A DNA stretch of 64,000 nt, from the NCBI GenBank assembly GCA_947503775.1, contig CANNFE010000002.1:372001-436000 (forward strand), in the 5' to 3' direction. The notes below the pieces were generated by a model. The model was not told the DNA's origin, did no database searches, and saw nothing but the letters and a program-made list of their open reading frames with translations. A program made the translations under genes and the position numbers. This document shows, piece after piece, positions 45,262-53,492 of the stretch. Origin of the DNA: an uncultured Paracoccaceae bacterium. GTDB lineage: Bacteria > Pseudomonadota > Alphaproteobacteria > Rhodobacterales > Rhodobacteraceae. Each line of letters starts with the position of its first letter. The stretch's first letter is position 1.

Positions 45262-46353
45262 CTACGCTCTCCCCGTCCCATCGGCCGTACGCGATATCAG
45301 GCCCCGGCCATTCACTAGATCCGCAATCCGGTCCGCCGCCTCTTCCCGCCCGGCCACGTCCAGCGAGGCTGCCCGCACCACGCCCAGGCGGCTCCCTCCC
45401 TTGCCCGCGCGTGACTTGGCATAGGCCGGATCATAGTGATGCTCCATCAACTCGGAGGCCAGCATCCTGAACGCCTCCTCATCGATCAGGCCCATCCACC
45501 GCTCGATCACCGCCTTGCCCCGATAAGTCCGAAGCGGCATGATCCGCGCCTTCAGAGCATCCGGATCCTTGATCATGTCGGCATAGGCATCGCTCAGATA
45601 GGCGGCCCGCGCCTCAAGCGGAGCCTCTATCGTGATCCGCGGCGCGTCCTTCATCGCCGCCCAAAGCTGCGGCGGCACGATCAGATCCCCGATCCTGCTC
45701 GATTCCGCCTCCAGAACCACGGGCCGCTCCGCGGAAACCGTGGCCAAGGCAAGCGCCAAGGCGCTCTCAAAGGCCTTCTGGCTTGGCTGTCCCCTCGCCA
45801 TCGCGCCCAGAAGCGATCCGCGATGATGCGCCAGCCTTTCGAGATCGATCACCTGAACCCCGCGCGCGCCCAGCCGTTGCAGCAGATCCGTCTTTGCCGT
45901 CCCCGTATTCCCGTCCAGGAGCACGACCTGCAGCCCCAGCGGACGATCATAGAGCCGGTCGCTCACAAGCCTGCGGTAGCGCTGATAGCCGCCTTCCACC
46001 GTCTCGGTGCGCCACCCGATCTGCGACAGGATCGATGCGAAAGACCCCGATCGCTGTCCGCCGCGCCAGCAATAGACCAGCGGCCGCCAGCCGCCGTCCC
46101 GTTCCATCAGGCGTGTCTCGATATGCGCCGCCGCATTGCGCGCCACCAAAGCCGCCCCGATCTTGCGGGCCAGAAAGGCGCTTTCCTGCACATAGATAGT
46201 CCCCACCCGCGCGCGTTCGGCATCACTCAGAACGGGCAGGCTGATCGCGCCGGGAAAATGATCCTCGGCAAATTCCGATGGCGAGCGCACATCGATCACC
46301 GTGTCGAACCCGTGCCCGTAAAGATCCGCCAGATTGTCGAAACTCTGTGCCAT
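45262..46353 (-). CDS. selU: tRNA 2-selenouridine synthase MnmH/SelU
   Basis: 363 residues from the ATG at 46353, preceded by GAGGAAAGG. The N-terminal rhodanese domain holds DVRSPSEFAEDHFPGA and the catalytic-loop cysteine in LVYCWRGGQRSGS; the C-terminal half is a P-loop domain with LLDGNTGTAKTDLLQRLG and VIDLERLAHHRGSLLG. It replaces the sulfur of 2-thiouridine at the wobble position of tRNA with selenium from selenophosphate, made by the SelD fusion encoded upstream. A start at 46395 is less likely. No selA or selB is in the window. Confidence 0.95.
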   Translation of the reverse strand: MAQSFDNLADLYGHGFDTVIDVRSPSEFAEDHFPGAISLPVLSDAERARVGTIYVQESAFLARKIGAALVARNAAAHIETRLMERDGGWRPLVYCWRGGQRSGSFASILSQIGWRTETVEGGYQRYRRLVSDRLYDRPLGLQVVLLDGNTGTAKTDLLQRLGARGVQVIDLERLAHHRGSLLGAMARGQPSQKAFESALALALATVSAERPVVLEAESSRIGDLIVPPQLWAAMKDAPRITIEAPLEARAAYLSDAYADMIKDPDALKARIMPLRTYRGKAVIERWMGLIDEEAFRMLASELMEHHYDPAYAKSRAGKGGSRLGVVRAASLDVAGREEAADRIADLVNGRGLISRTADGTGRA

Positions 46354-46437
46354 CCTTTCCTCTAACCCGTTCGGCGGATTGGCGAAATGGCTCATGCGTC
46401 TTGCCCGCGTCGCAAAAGCCGTGCCACGGTCGCGCCC

Positions 46438-48006
46438 ATGGTGACGCTTGACGATTTCAAACCGCTTGGTGCCGCAGAAGAGCGGCTGATCGCGGTCGCG
46501 CAGCTACCCGAGCGGGCGACCGTCGGAAGCGGAGACCGCCCCAGCGAGGCGACACCGGAAAACACGGTCCGCGCCGACCTGATCCGGTATCTGCTCTTGG
46601 GCGACGACATCCTGCATGACAAAGGCCTGCGCCTGCGAGGCGCCTGGATCACCGGGCCGCTCGATCTGCAAGGATGCGATATCGCGCGCGATCTGACGCT
46701 TACCCATTGCCATCTGGCCGACGCGATCACGCTGATCAATACGCGCCTGCGCGGGCTGCATCTGTCAGCCTGCTCTCTCAAGGGGCTGCCGGCGGATAAT
46801 GCAAACTTCTCCGGCTCGCTCTATCTGCGATCCGGAACCGAGGTTTTCGGCGAAATCAGCCTTGCCGGCGCGCGGATCGCGGGCGACATGCAGTGTTGCG
46901 ACGTAACCCTGCGCCCGGGCGAACAGGACGCCATCTTTGCGCCGTCCCTGCGCGTCGACGGGTCGGTTTTTCTGGGCAACTATCCCTACTCCGAAGGCCT
47001 GACCTCGCTCACCGCCGAAGGGACGCTCTTTTTATCCTCTGCCCGGATCGAACACGATTGCTTCGTTTCGAACACCGCGATTTCGCTTTCGCCCGACATC
47101 ATCGATACCGGCGTCTTCGCCCCGACCGAAGAGCATGGGCGCACCATCGCGCTCAGCCTTGCGCGCGCTCAGATCGGCGGCATTCTCTACTTTCAGGACA
47201 ACCAGATCGGGTCGGGCGGCGTGGTCAATCTGGCGGGCGCGGATGTTCGCCGTCTCAAGGACGAACCGGCTGGGCCGGGGGCTAACTACCCGATCCGTCT
47301 CGACGGGTTCCGCTATACGGATTTCTCGCGCCGGGCCGATCTGTCGCTTCAAGCGCGGCTCGATTGGCTCGAACGCCGCCCCGAGGATCTGCCTTTCGTC
47401 GCCCAGCCCTACGAACAGCTTGCTCAGGTTCTGACGTCGCTGGGCCATCGCGACGATGCGCGCACCGTCCTCTTGCGCAAAGAACGTCTGCTGCGCGCCG
47501 AAGACCGCAAGCAGCTGCGCCAGGAAAAGGGGATCACACCCCGCTACGTGGCAGCGGTCATTTCGGACGCGGCGCTCGATCTGACCGTCGCATACGGCTA
47601 TCGCCCCAGCCGATCGGTCCTCTTCGCGGCGCTCCTCATCCTGGCACTCGGTCTCTTCTTCGACGCCACCTGGAGAGCGGGGGACATGACGCCCAGCGCA
47701 GCCCCCATCCTGACCTCGGCCGCCTGGGTCGAGGCGACCGAGGCCCATCCCGAAGGCCCCGCGCTGGTCTGGTCCCAACCCGGTCAGGCCGGGCAGGACT
47801 GGGAGAGCTTCAGCGCTTTCGCCTATGCCGCCGATCTCGTCATCCCGCTGGTTGCCTTCGGGCAGGAGGACGCCTGGGCCCCCTCGACCTCCCGCTCACC
47901 TTTGGGCCGGATCGGCTGGTGGCTCAGATGGTTCGCCAAAGGTGCAGGCTGGATCGTGACCGCGCTGGCTGCCGCCGCAGTGACGGGCGTGATCCGGCGG
48001 GAGTAG
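46438..48006 (+). CDS. Beta-helix-like membrane protein of unknown function
   Basis: 522 residues. Residues 55-290 carry repeating short strands (LRLRGAWITGPLDLQGCDIA, LINTRLRGLHLSACSLKGLP, LSLARAQIGGILYFQDNQIG) typical of a pentapeptide-like right-handed beta-helix. Two membrane helices follow (FAALLILALGLFFDATW and WIVTALAAAAVTGVI). Similar proteins in actinobacteria are called membrane-associated oxidoreductases without evidence. Divergent from selU. I do not assign a function. Confidence 0.7.
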   Translation: MVTLDDFKPLGAAEERLIAVAQLPERATVGSGDRPSEATPENTVRADLIRYLLLGDDILHDKGLRLRGAWITGPLDLQGCDIARDLTLTHCHLADAITLINTRLRGLHLSACSLKGLPADNANFSGSLYLRSGTEVFGEISLAGARIAGDMQCCDVTLRPGEQDAIFAPSLRVDGSVFLGNYPYSEGLTSLTAEGTLFLSSARIEHDCFVSNTAISLSPDIIDTGVFAPTEEHGRTIALSLARAQIGGILYFQDNQIGSGGVVNLAGADVRRLKDEPAGPGANYPIRLDGFRYTDFSRRADLSLQARLDWLERRPEDLPFVAQPYEQLAQVLTSLGHRDDARTVLLRKERLLRAEDRKQLRQEKGITPRYVAAVISDAALDLTVAYGYRPSRSVLFAALLILALGLFFDATWRAGDMTPSAAPILTSAAWVEATEAHPEGPALVWSQPGQAGQDWESFSAFAYAADLVIPLVAFGQEDAWAPSTSRSPLGRIGWWLRWFAKGAGWIVTALAAAAVTGVIRRE

Positions 48007-48077
48007 GTTTGTGCCCGGCGGTGCCGCCGGGCGGTCGGGTAATATAAAGCGAGGGCATAACGAGGGATCAAGGCCGG

Positions 48078-48878
48078 CTATGCTGGCTGCAACGGACGCC
48101 GCCCGTCGGGCCAGAGCGTAAAGACCGACCCATCCTCAAACACCGCCGGGACCAGCCGATTGCCATAGCCCGCCCCGCCATCGAGATTGACCCGATTGCC
48201 ATAATGCTCGGGCGCATCAAGGGCCGTGTGCCCATGAACGACGAGCCTGCCGTGGTCCCGGGTGTCCTCCAGCCAGCCGTCGCGGATCCAGATGAGATCA
48301 TCTTCCGCCTGATCCTCCAGCGGAACGCCGGGTCGAAGCCCTGCATGGACGAAGAGCAGATCGTCGGTTTGATACCAAAGCGGGAGCGATCCTAGAAAGG
48401 TCAGGTGCGCCTCGGGCATCGCGTCCTGGGTGGCGGTCACGACATCCCGATCGGACAGCGTGCCACGAGGGGTCCACCAGTCGATCAGGCGCTCGGCCGC
48501 CTCCGCACTGGGAGGGTCGAGCGCCGGATCCTCCTCGCCTCCGACCCCGTAAGAACGCAGCGTCGCCGCGCCGCCCAAACGAGGATTCAGCCAGCTAAAG
48601 CCCGAGCTGATCCGGTCGTCGTTCTGGATGTCCTCGGTCACGAAGCGTAGGAACATACGGTCATGATTGCCCATAACGAACCGCCAGTTCCGACCCTCGG
48701 CCTGACCGGCAACCAGCCGGTCCAGAACGCCTTTGCTGTCCGGTCCGCGATCCGTGTAGTCGCCCAGAAAGACGATCTCGGCGTCCGGCCCGCCATCAGC
48801 CTCGATCAGCGCCAGCGCCCGGTCGAGCTGACCCGAAAAGCCGTGGATATCGCCGATGGCGTAGATGGGATGGGTCAT
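48078..48878 (-). CDS. Serine/threonine phosphatase-type metallophosphoesterase
   Basis: 266 residues with the PPP/calcineurin blocks: YAIGDIHGFSGQLDRAL, VFLGDYTDRGPDS, FVMGNHDRMFLRF, LLFVHAGLRPGV and LVVHGHTAL. It resembles the bacterial PrpA/ApaH-like serine/threonine phosphatases. The ATG at 48878 is preferred over a TTG at 48893. It ends 65 bases from the serA stop, in the same orientation. Substrate could be a phosphoprotein or a dinucleotide polyphosphate. Confidence 0.87.
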   Translation of the reverse strand: MTHPIYAIGDIHGFSGQLDRALALIEADGGPDAEIVFLGDYTDRGPDSKGVLDRLVAGQAEGRNWRFVMGNHDRMFLRFVTEDIQNDDRISSGFSWLNPRLGGAATLRSYGVGGEEDPALDPPSAEAAERLIDWWTPRGTLSDRDVVTATQDAMPEAHLTFLGSLPLWYQTDDLLFVHAGLRPGVPLEDQAEDDLIWIRDGWLEDTRDHGRLVVHGHTALDAPEHYGNRVNLDGGAGYGNRLVPAVFEDGSVFTLWPDGRRPLQPA

Positions 48879-48957
48879 GGGATCCTCGGTCAAGCATGCG
48901 CCCGCCGGTAGCTAACGCGATGCGCGCAACCGGCGAGCTCTTTCTTGCGGCGACCCG

Positions 48958-50553
48958 TCAGGCGACGTCGAAGGACAAGGGCTTGATCTGCCGGAACAAT
49001 CCGGTTGCACCGAGCTTTTCCATCACCGGGGCGGGGACCGGATCGTCGACATAAAGAAGCGCGATCGCCTCGCCGCCCCGATCCGACCGGCCCAGCGTGA
49101 AGTTGGCGATGTTCACGCCGTTCTCGCCCATCGTCTGACCCAGCGCACCGATGATCCCCGGTTCGTCGTTGTTGGTCGTATAGAGCATATGCCGCCCGAT
49201 CTCGGCGTCGATATTAATGCCCTTGATCTGGATGAATCGCGGCTTTCCGTCCGAAAAGACCGTGCCGCCGACACTCCGCTCGCGCTGGCCGGTGACGACC
49301 GTCACCTTGATATAGCCTTCGAAGGCGCCCGACTGGTCCTGCTTGGTGGTCGAAATCGCAATCCCGCGTTCCTTGGCGATCACCGGGGCCGAGACCATGT
49401 TCACATCCGGGTTCACCCGCTTCATGATCCCGGCGATAACAGCCGAGGTCAGCGCCTCGAGGTTCATGGCCGAGGCCTCTCCATCGTAAAGGATGTTCAC
49501 CGCCTCTATGGGCTCGTCTGTCATTTGCCCGGTAAAGTTCCCCAGATGCTCCGCCAGTTTCAACCAGGGGCCCATGACCTTGGCTTCCTCTGCGGTCACG
49601 GAGGGCATGTTGAGCGCGTTGGTCACGGCGCCGGTCAACAGGTAATCCGACATCTGCTCGGCCACCTGAAGGGCGACGTTTTCCTGCGCTTCGGTGGTCG
49701 CAGCGCCAAGGTGCGGTGTGACGACGACGTTGGGCAAGTTGAAAAGCGGAGAGGCCGTGGCCGGCTCGACGGCAAAAACATCGAAGGCCGCTCCGGCGAC
49801 ATGTCCGGATGTGAGCGCCTCCGCCAGCGCCTCCTCATCCACGAGCCCGCCGCGCGCGCAGTTGACGATCCGTACGCCCGGCTTGAGCTTGGCGATGTTC
49901 TCGCGGCTGAGGATGTTCTTGGTCTGGTCGGTCAGCGGGACATGCAGCGTGATGAAATCGGCGCGCCCCAGCAGCTCCTCAAGCTCGACCTTCTCGACGC
50001 CCATCTTGTCGGCCTTTTCTTGGCCGAGGAACGGGTCATAGGCAATGACCTTCATCTTCAGACCCTTTGCCCGGTCGCAGACGATCGAACCGATATTGCC
50101 TGCACCTATGACGCCCAGCGTCTTGCCGGTCAGCTCCACGCCCATGAAGCGCGACTTCTCCCATTTGCCCGCATGGGTCGAAGCATTGGCTTCGGGGATC
50201 TGCCGGGCCACGGCCATCATCATGGAAATAGCGTGTTCGGCCGTGGTGATCATGTTGCCGAAGGGCGTATTCATCACGATAATTCCGGCCTTAGAGGCCG
50301 CTTCGCGGTCGACATTGTCGACCCCGATCCCGGCGCGACCGATAACCTTGAGGGTCTTGGCTTTCTCGATCAGCTTTGCGGTCGCCTTGGTGGCCGAGCG
50401 GATGGCGAGGCCATCGTAATCACCGATGATCTCAGCCAGCTTTTCCTTGTCCTTGCCCACATCGGGCATGAAATCCACATCGATCCCGCGATCGCGAAAG
50501 ATCTGGACAGCGGTTTCGCTGAGTTTGTCGGAGACGAGTACTTTGGGGGACAT
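48958..50553 (-). CDS. serA: D-3-phosphoglycerate dehydrogenase
   Basis: 531-residue long-form SerA. N-terminal substrate and NAD-binding domains show LKVIGRAGIGVDNVDREAAS, LGVIGAGNIGSIVCDRA, the acidic loop IAYDPFL, INCARGGLVDEEAL-type arginine segment (VRIVNCARGGLVDEE) and the catalytic histidine in VVVTPHLGAATTEAQ. An intervening domain (residues about 320-450) and a C-terminal ACT domain with LYTTNNDEPGIIGALGQTMG follow. It oxidises 3-phosphoglycerate as the first step of serine synthesis. It is downstream of serC in the same operon, across a palindrome pair. Confidence 0.96.
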   Translation of the reverse strand: MSPKVLVSDKLSETAVQIFRDRGIDVDFMPDVGKDKEKLAEIIGDYDGLAIRSATKATAKLIEKAKTLKVIGRAGIGVDNVDREAASKAGIIVMNTPFGNMITTAEHAISMMMAVARQIPEANASTHAGKWEKSRFMGVELTGKTLGVIGAGNIGSIVCDRAKGLKMKVIAYDPFLGQEKADKMGVEKVELEELLGRADFITLHVPLTDQTKNILSRENIAKLKPGVRIVNCARGGLVDEEALAEALTSGHVAGAAFDVFAVEPATASPLFNLPNVVVTPHLGAATTEAQENVALQVAEQMSDYLLTGAVTNALNMPSVTAEEAKVMGPWLKLAEHLGNFTGQMTDEPIEAVNILYDGEASAMNLEALTSAVIAGIMKRVNPDVNMVSAPVIAKERGIAISTTKQDQSGAFEGYIKVTVVTGQRERSVGGTVFSDGKPRFIQIKGINIDAEIGRHMLYTTNNDEPGIIGALGQTMGENGVNIANFTLGRSDRGGEAIALLYVDDPVPAPVMEKLGATGLFRQIKPLSFDVA

Positions 50554-50588
50554 GTTCTGATCCTCATGAAGAAACGGTCCCGCAGGGG

Positions 50589-50640
50589 GCAGGATTTTCT
50601 AGAAAATCCTGCAAGACAAAATCTTCTAGAAGATTTTGTC
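50589..50640. repeat. Pair of perfect palindromes between serC and serA
   Basis: 50589-50612 is a perfect 24-base palindrome with arm GCAGGATTTTCT and 50615-50640 a perfect 26-base palindrome with arm GACAAAATCTTCT. They share core sequence (GATTTTCTAGAAAATC, AAAATCTTC) with the cluster at 19761-19836. Located in the short gap after the serC stop, they may act as a processing or partial termination signal between serC and serA, or may be a dispersed repeat. Confidence 0.85.
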
Positions 50641-50663
50641 CCCGCTGCGAGCGCCGGGCAGGG

Positions 50664-51815
50664 TTAGGCGGCGTTTGCCTGTGCGGAGATCTCGGTCTCG
50701 AAGGCCCATTCGATCCACGGCAAAAGAGCCTCGATATCCGAGGTCTCGATCGTCGCACCGCACCAGATCCTCAGACCCGGAGGGGCATCGCGATAGCCGC
50801 CGATATCAAGCGCCACGCCTTCAGCCTCGAGGCGCTTGGCCACCGCCTTGGCGAAGGCGGCGCCATCTCCGATCCGCGGGTCGGTGAATTTCAGGCAAAC
50901 CGACGTGTTTGACCGGGTCGCGGGATCGGCAGTGAGGTTGTCGATCCAATCGCGGCTCTCGCAGAAGTCCCAGATGGCCTGCGCGTTGGCGTCAGCGCGG
51001 GCCTGCAAGGCAGGCAGCCCGCCGACGCTCTTGGCCCAGTCCAATGCCTGAAGGTAGTCCTCAACGCATAGCATCGAGGGGGTGTTGATCGTGGCGCCTT
51101 CGAAGATGCCCTCGATCAGTTTTCCGCCCTTGGTCAGTCGGAAGATCTTGGGGAGCGGCCAGGGCGGTGTGTAGCTTTCCAGACGTTCCACCGCGCGGGG
51201 GCTCAGGATCAACATGCCATGCGCGGCCTCGCCGCCCATGACCTTTTGCCAGGAGAAGGTCGTCACATCGAGCTTGTCCCAAGGCAGATCCTGCGCGAAG
51301 GCCGCCGAGGTCGCATCGCAGAGCGTCAGGCCCGCGCGGTTCGCCGGGATCACATCACCCGACGGCACACGCACACCCGAGGTCGTCCCGTTCCATGTGA
51401 AGCAGACGTCCCTGTCCCAATCGACCGCCGCGAGATCGACAATCTCGCCGTAATCAGCCGTGTTGGTTTCACAATCGAGTTTGAGTTGCTTGACCGCATC
51501 CGTGACCCAGCCCGAGCCAAAGCTCTCCCAGGCCAGCATCTCGACCGGGCGCGCGCCCAGCATGGTCCACATCGCCATCTCATAGGCGCCGGTATCGGAG
51601 GCCGGAACGATGCCAATACGGTAGTCGCCTGGCACACCGAGGATCTCGCGCGTCGTCTCGATCGCGGCTTTTAGCTTGGATTTGCCGACACTGGCCCGGT
51701 GCGACCGGCCGAGGGCGGCATCGCTCAGCGCGGCCAGTGTGAATGTCGGGGGTTTGGCGCAGGGACCAGACGAAAAACGCGGATTGTCCGGCCGCGCGGT
51801 CGGTTGAGTGGTCAT
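50664..51815 (-). CDS. serC: Phosphoserine aminotransferase
   Basis: 383-residue class V aminotransferase in the alphaproteobacterial form: [10 protein letters not shown] at the N-terminus, [18 protein letters not shown] (split here as [11 protein letters not shown]), [27 protein letters not shown] and the PLP lysine in [19 protein letters not shown]. It makes 3-phosphoserine from 3-phosphohydroxypyruvate. Start at 51815 after AAGGATACC. It is preceded by a leader with two hairpins (51839-51876) and followed by serA. Confidence 0.96.
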   Translation of the reverse strand: MTTQPTARPDNPRFSSGPCAKPPTFTLAALSDAALGRSHRASVGKSKLKAAIETTREILGVPGDYRIGIVPASDTGAYEMAMWTMLGARPVEMLAWESFGSGWVTDAVKQLKLDCETNTADYGEIVDLAAVDWDRDVCFTWNGTTSGVRVPSGDVIPANRAGLTLCDATSAAFAQDLPWDKLDVTTFSWQKVMGGEAAHGMLILSPRAVERLESYTPPWPLPKIFRLTKGGKLIEGIFEGATINTPSMLCVEDYLQALDWAKSVGGLPALQARADANAQAIWDFCESRDWIDNLTADPATRSNTSVCLKFTDPRIGDGAAFAKAVAKRLEAEGVALDIGGYRDAPPGLRIWCGATIETSDIEALLPWIEWAFETEISAQANAA

Positions 51816-52156
51816 CTGATGGTATCCTTACAGATATGCGCCCTTCGTTGGGGAAGGGTGTCCCGCCGCGGGACATACGGAACCCCAGTAAAAACAGCAA
51901 TAGGCAAAGGAACTTGCCATGCAGGTAAATGTAGCCTTTTGCAGAACGATGCAGGAACGACTGTTTCTTTCTGGCGCAAATCTGACACAAGGAAATCGCG
52001 GTTTGTTCTGTCGCTAAAGAGCGAAATTCAGGCCGTGGAAAAAGAAAAAGTCGCCGGAAGGGTTGCAGCCCTGTCCGACGACACAGAAAAGTTCATTGCC
52101 CTTCCTGCGTACCAAAAAGCAGCCAAGCTCGCAACATCGGGATGCGAGGTGCGGTC
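51816..52156. other. Junction between serC and the accessory element
   Basis: 341 bases without a convincing gene. The left part is the serC promoter and leader. From about 51890 the composition turns AT-rich (AAAAACAGCAATAGGCAAAG and onward) and the next genes are plasmid-like. No tRNA gene, integrase gene or obvious direct repeat marks the join in the bases visible. Confidence 0.5.
51839..51876 (-). ncRNA. Probable serC leader RNA element
   Basis: Two adjacent hairpins on the minus strand just before the serC ribosome-binding site: arms GTCCCG/CGGGAC around CGG, then CCCTTC/GAAGGG around CCCAAC. An element of this form, two stem-loops in the 5' leader of the serC-serA operon, is known in Alphaproteobacteria (the serC motif). 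The ligand or mechanism is not known. The second stem ends about 24 bases from the ATG, so it could affect translation. Confidence 0.7.
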
Positions 52157-53251
52157 ATGACGCAGCAGCTCACCCACGGCGGTCTGCCCGAAGGCATGTC
52201 CCGATGGCAGCTCTTGGGGTTCCTCGAAACTGCCCGCCGCCAGCTCGGGCTCAGCAAGGGCGCAATCGCCTATCTGAAGGTTGCCATATCCTGCACCATG
52301 GATGGGGACTATGCCCCCGGTCGCCGTTGCGCGTTCTGGATGTCGGTTACGAAGATCGCTGATCGGGTCGAGGTGAACAGGCGGCAGGTCTCTCGGATCG
52401 AGGCTGATTTGATCGACCGTGGCTTCCTGCTGAAAACGGCCTCGGACCACAGCCGCCGCCAAGGGGCTCGCCGAGATACCGTGATCGGCAACGACTTCGG
52501 CATCAACCTCGCGCCCCTGATCGAGCGCGCGGTTGAAATCCGGGCAGCGGCCCAGAAGGCGCTCTTCGAACGGGATGAGGTGGAGAGGCTTCGCATCCGG
52601 ATCAGGACGCTGTTCGCCGACATCCGTAAACTCGAATCGGAAGACGCCGACGAGGCAGCGCAGGAAATTCTGCCGAGCCGCCGACCGTCCACAGTGCAGA
52701 GCTACGAGCGTCTTCAGCGAGTGTCGGAAGCGCTGGAGGCCGTTATGGCGGATTTTTCAGCGGATTGCGGTGAGGGTGAAACGTCCCACGGGAAGGACAT
52801 TTTGCCCTCACCCAATACAGAGAAAGAAAAGAAGACCAGAACTTGTACCAACGAGCAACGCGCCGCGTCGTCTCCGCCGCGCACGACGCCTGCACAGGTC
52901 GCGATTCTGGCGACCGAGCAGCTACGAGATGTCATCGAGATTTACTGGAGAGCGAATGATCAAGCCGGTCATCTGAGCTGGCCCAGCATCACGGCGGCCG
53001 CACGGGAGCGCGCGCATCAGCTTGGGATTTCGGGAAAAGCATGGCAGCAGAGCTGTGGACTGTTGGGCGAGAACCGGGCGGCCCTATGCCTTGTGATCGC
53101 GGATAGGAACGCGGTCCGGGAAGACCGCTACGTGGTCAGGGACGTTGGAGCCGCCTTCGTCGGTATGGTTCGGCAGGAGGCGCGACTCGGTGCAGTCGTT
53201 GACAGTCTGCTCGGCGAGCTGACCGCATTCGACGGGAGGACTGGGCGATGA
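52157..53251 (+). CDS. RepC-like replication initiation protein
   Basis: 364 residues from the ATG at 52157, with GAGGTG upstream. The N-terminal domain has the RepC-type sequence MSRWQLLGFLETARRQLGLS, then a winged-helix-like DNA-binding region (FWMSVTKIADRVEVNRRQVS, DRGFLLKTASDHSRRQGAR) and DFGINLAPLIERAVEI, phrases of RepC and related plasmid initiators. The middle is basic and low complexity, and the C-terminus (WPSITAAARERAHQLGISGK) is a second helical domain. It marks a plasmid-derived or mobilisable element. RepC membership is by pattern, not by search. Confidence 0.7.
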   Translation: MTQQLTHGGLPEGMSRWQLLGFLETARRQLGLSKGAIAYLKVAISCTMDGDYAPGRRCAFWMSVTKIADRVEVNRRQVSRIEADLIDRGFLLKTASDHSRRQGARRDTVIGNDFGINLAPLIERAVEIRAAAQKALFERDEVERLRIRIRTLFADIRKLESEDADEAAQEILPSRRPSTVQSYERLQRVSEALEAVMADFSADCGEGETSHGKDILPSPNTEKEKKTRTCTNEQRAASSPPRTTPAQVAILATEQLRDVIEIYWRANDQAGHLSWPSITAAARERAHQLGISGKAWQQSCGLLGENRAALCLVIADRNAVREDRYVVRDVGAAFVGMVRQEARLGAVVDSLLGELTAFDGRTGR

Positions 53252-53352
53252 CGGTGTCGGTCTTTCGCGTCGCCGTGCCATGTTGGCTCATGGTAACCCC
53301 AGCAATCTTATCGCGCGCGCCCATCAGAGGGCTGGCGCAAGATGGGATTGCA

Positions 53353-53450
53353 GCCGCCAAGGGCGGCTTCGATCCGCGACGGATCGGCGGCACAGCCGCA
53401 CAGCGGGGTTCGGGGGCGCAGCGCCCTGACCGGCGAGTTGTTTACAACTC
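53353..53450. other. Hairpin-rich region before the relaxase, candidate oriT
   Basis: Four short inverted repeats stand in line: GCCGCC/GGCGGC (53353-53367), GATCCG/CGGATC (53371-53385), GGGCGC/GCGCCC (53414-53426) and GAGTTG/CAACTC (53435-53450). They lie 43-140 bases before the MobV start. MobV relaxases usually act at an inverted-repeat oriT just upstream of their own gene, so this is the most likely place; the nick site is not identifiable by eye. Confidence 0.45.
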
Positions 53451-53492
53451 AATAGTCGGTCCGTACTGCGTTACTTTTAACGAGGGGCGTCG

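Noticed and set aside
51699-52160. 153-codon plus-strand frame across the serC start and junction
   Set aside because: It is antisense to serC in its first part and has no recognisable product; the serC frame is certain.
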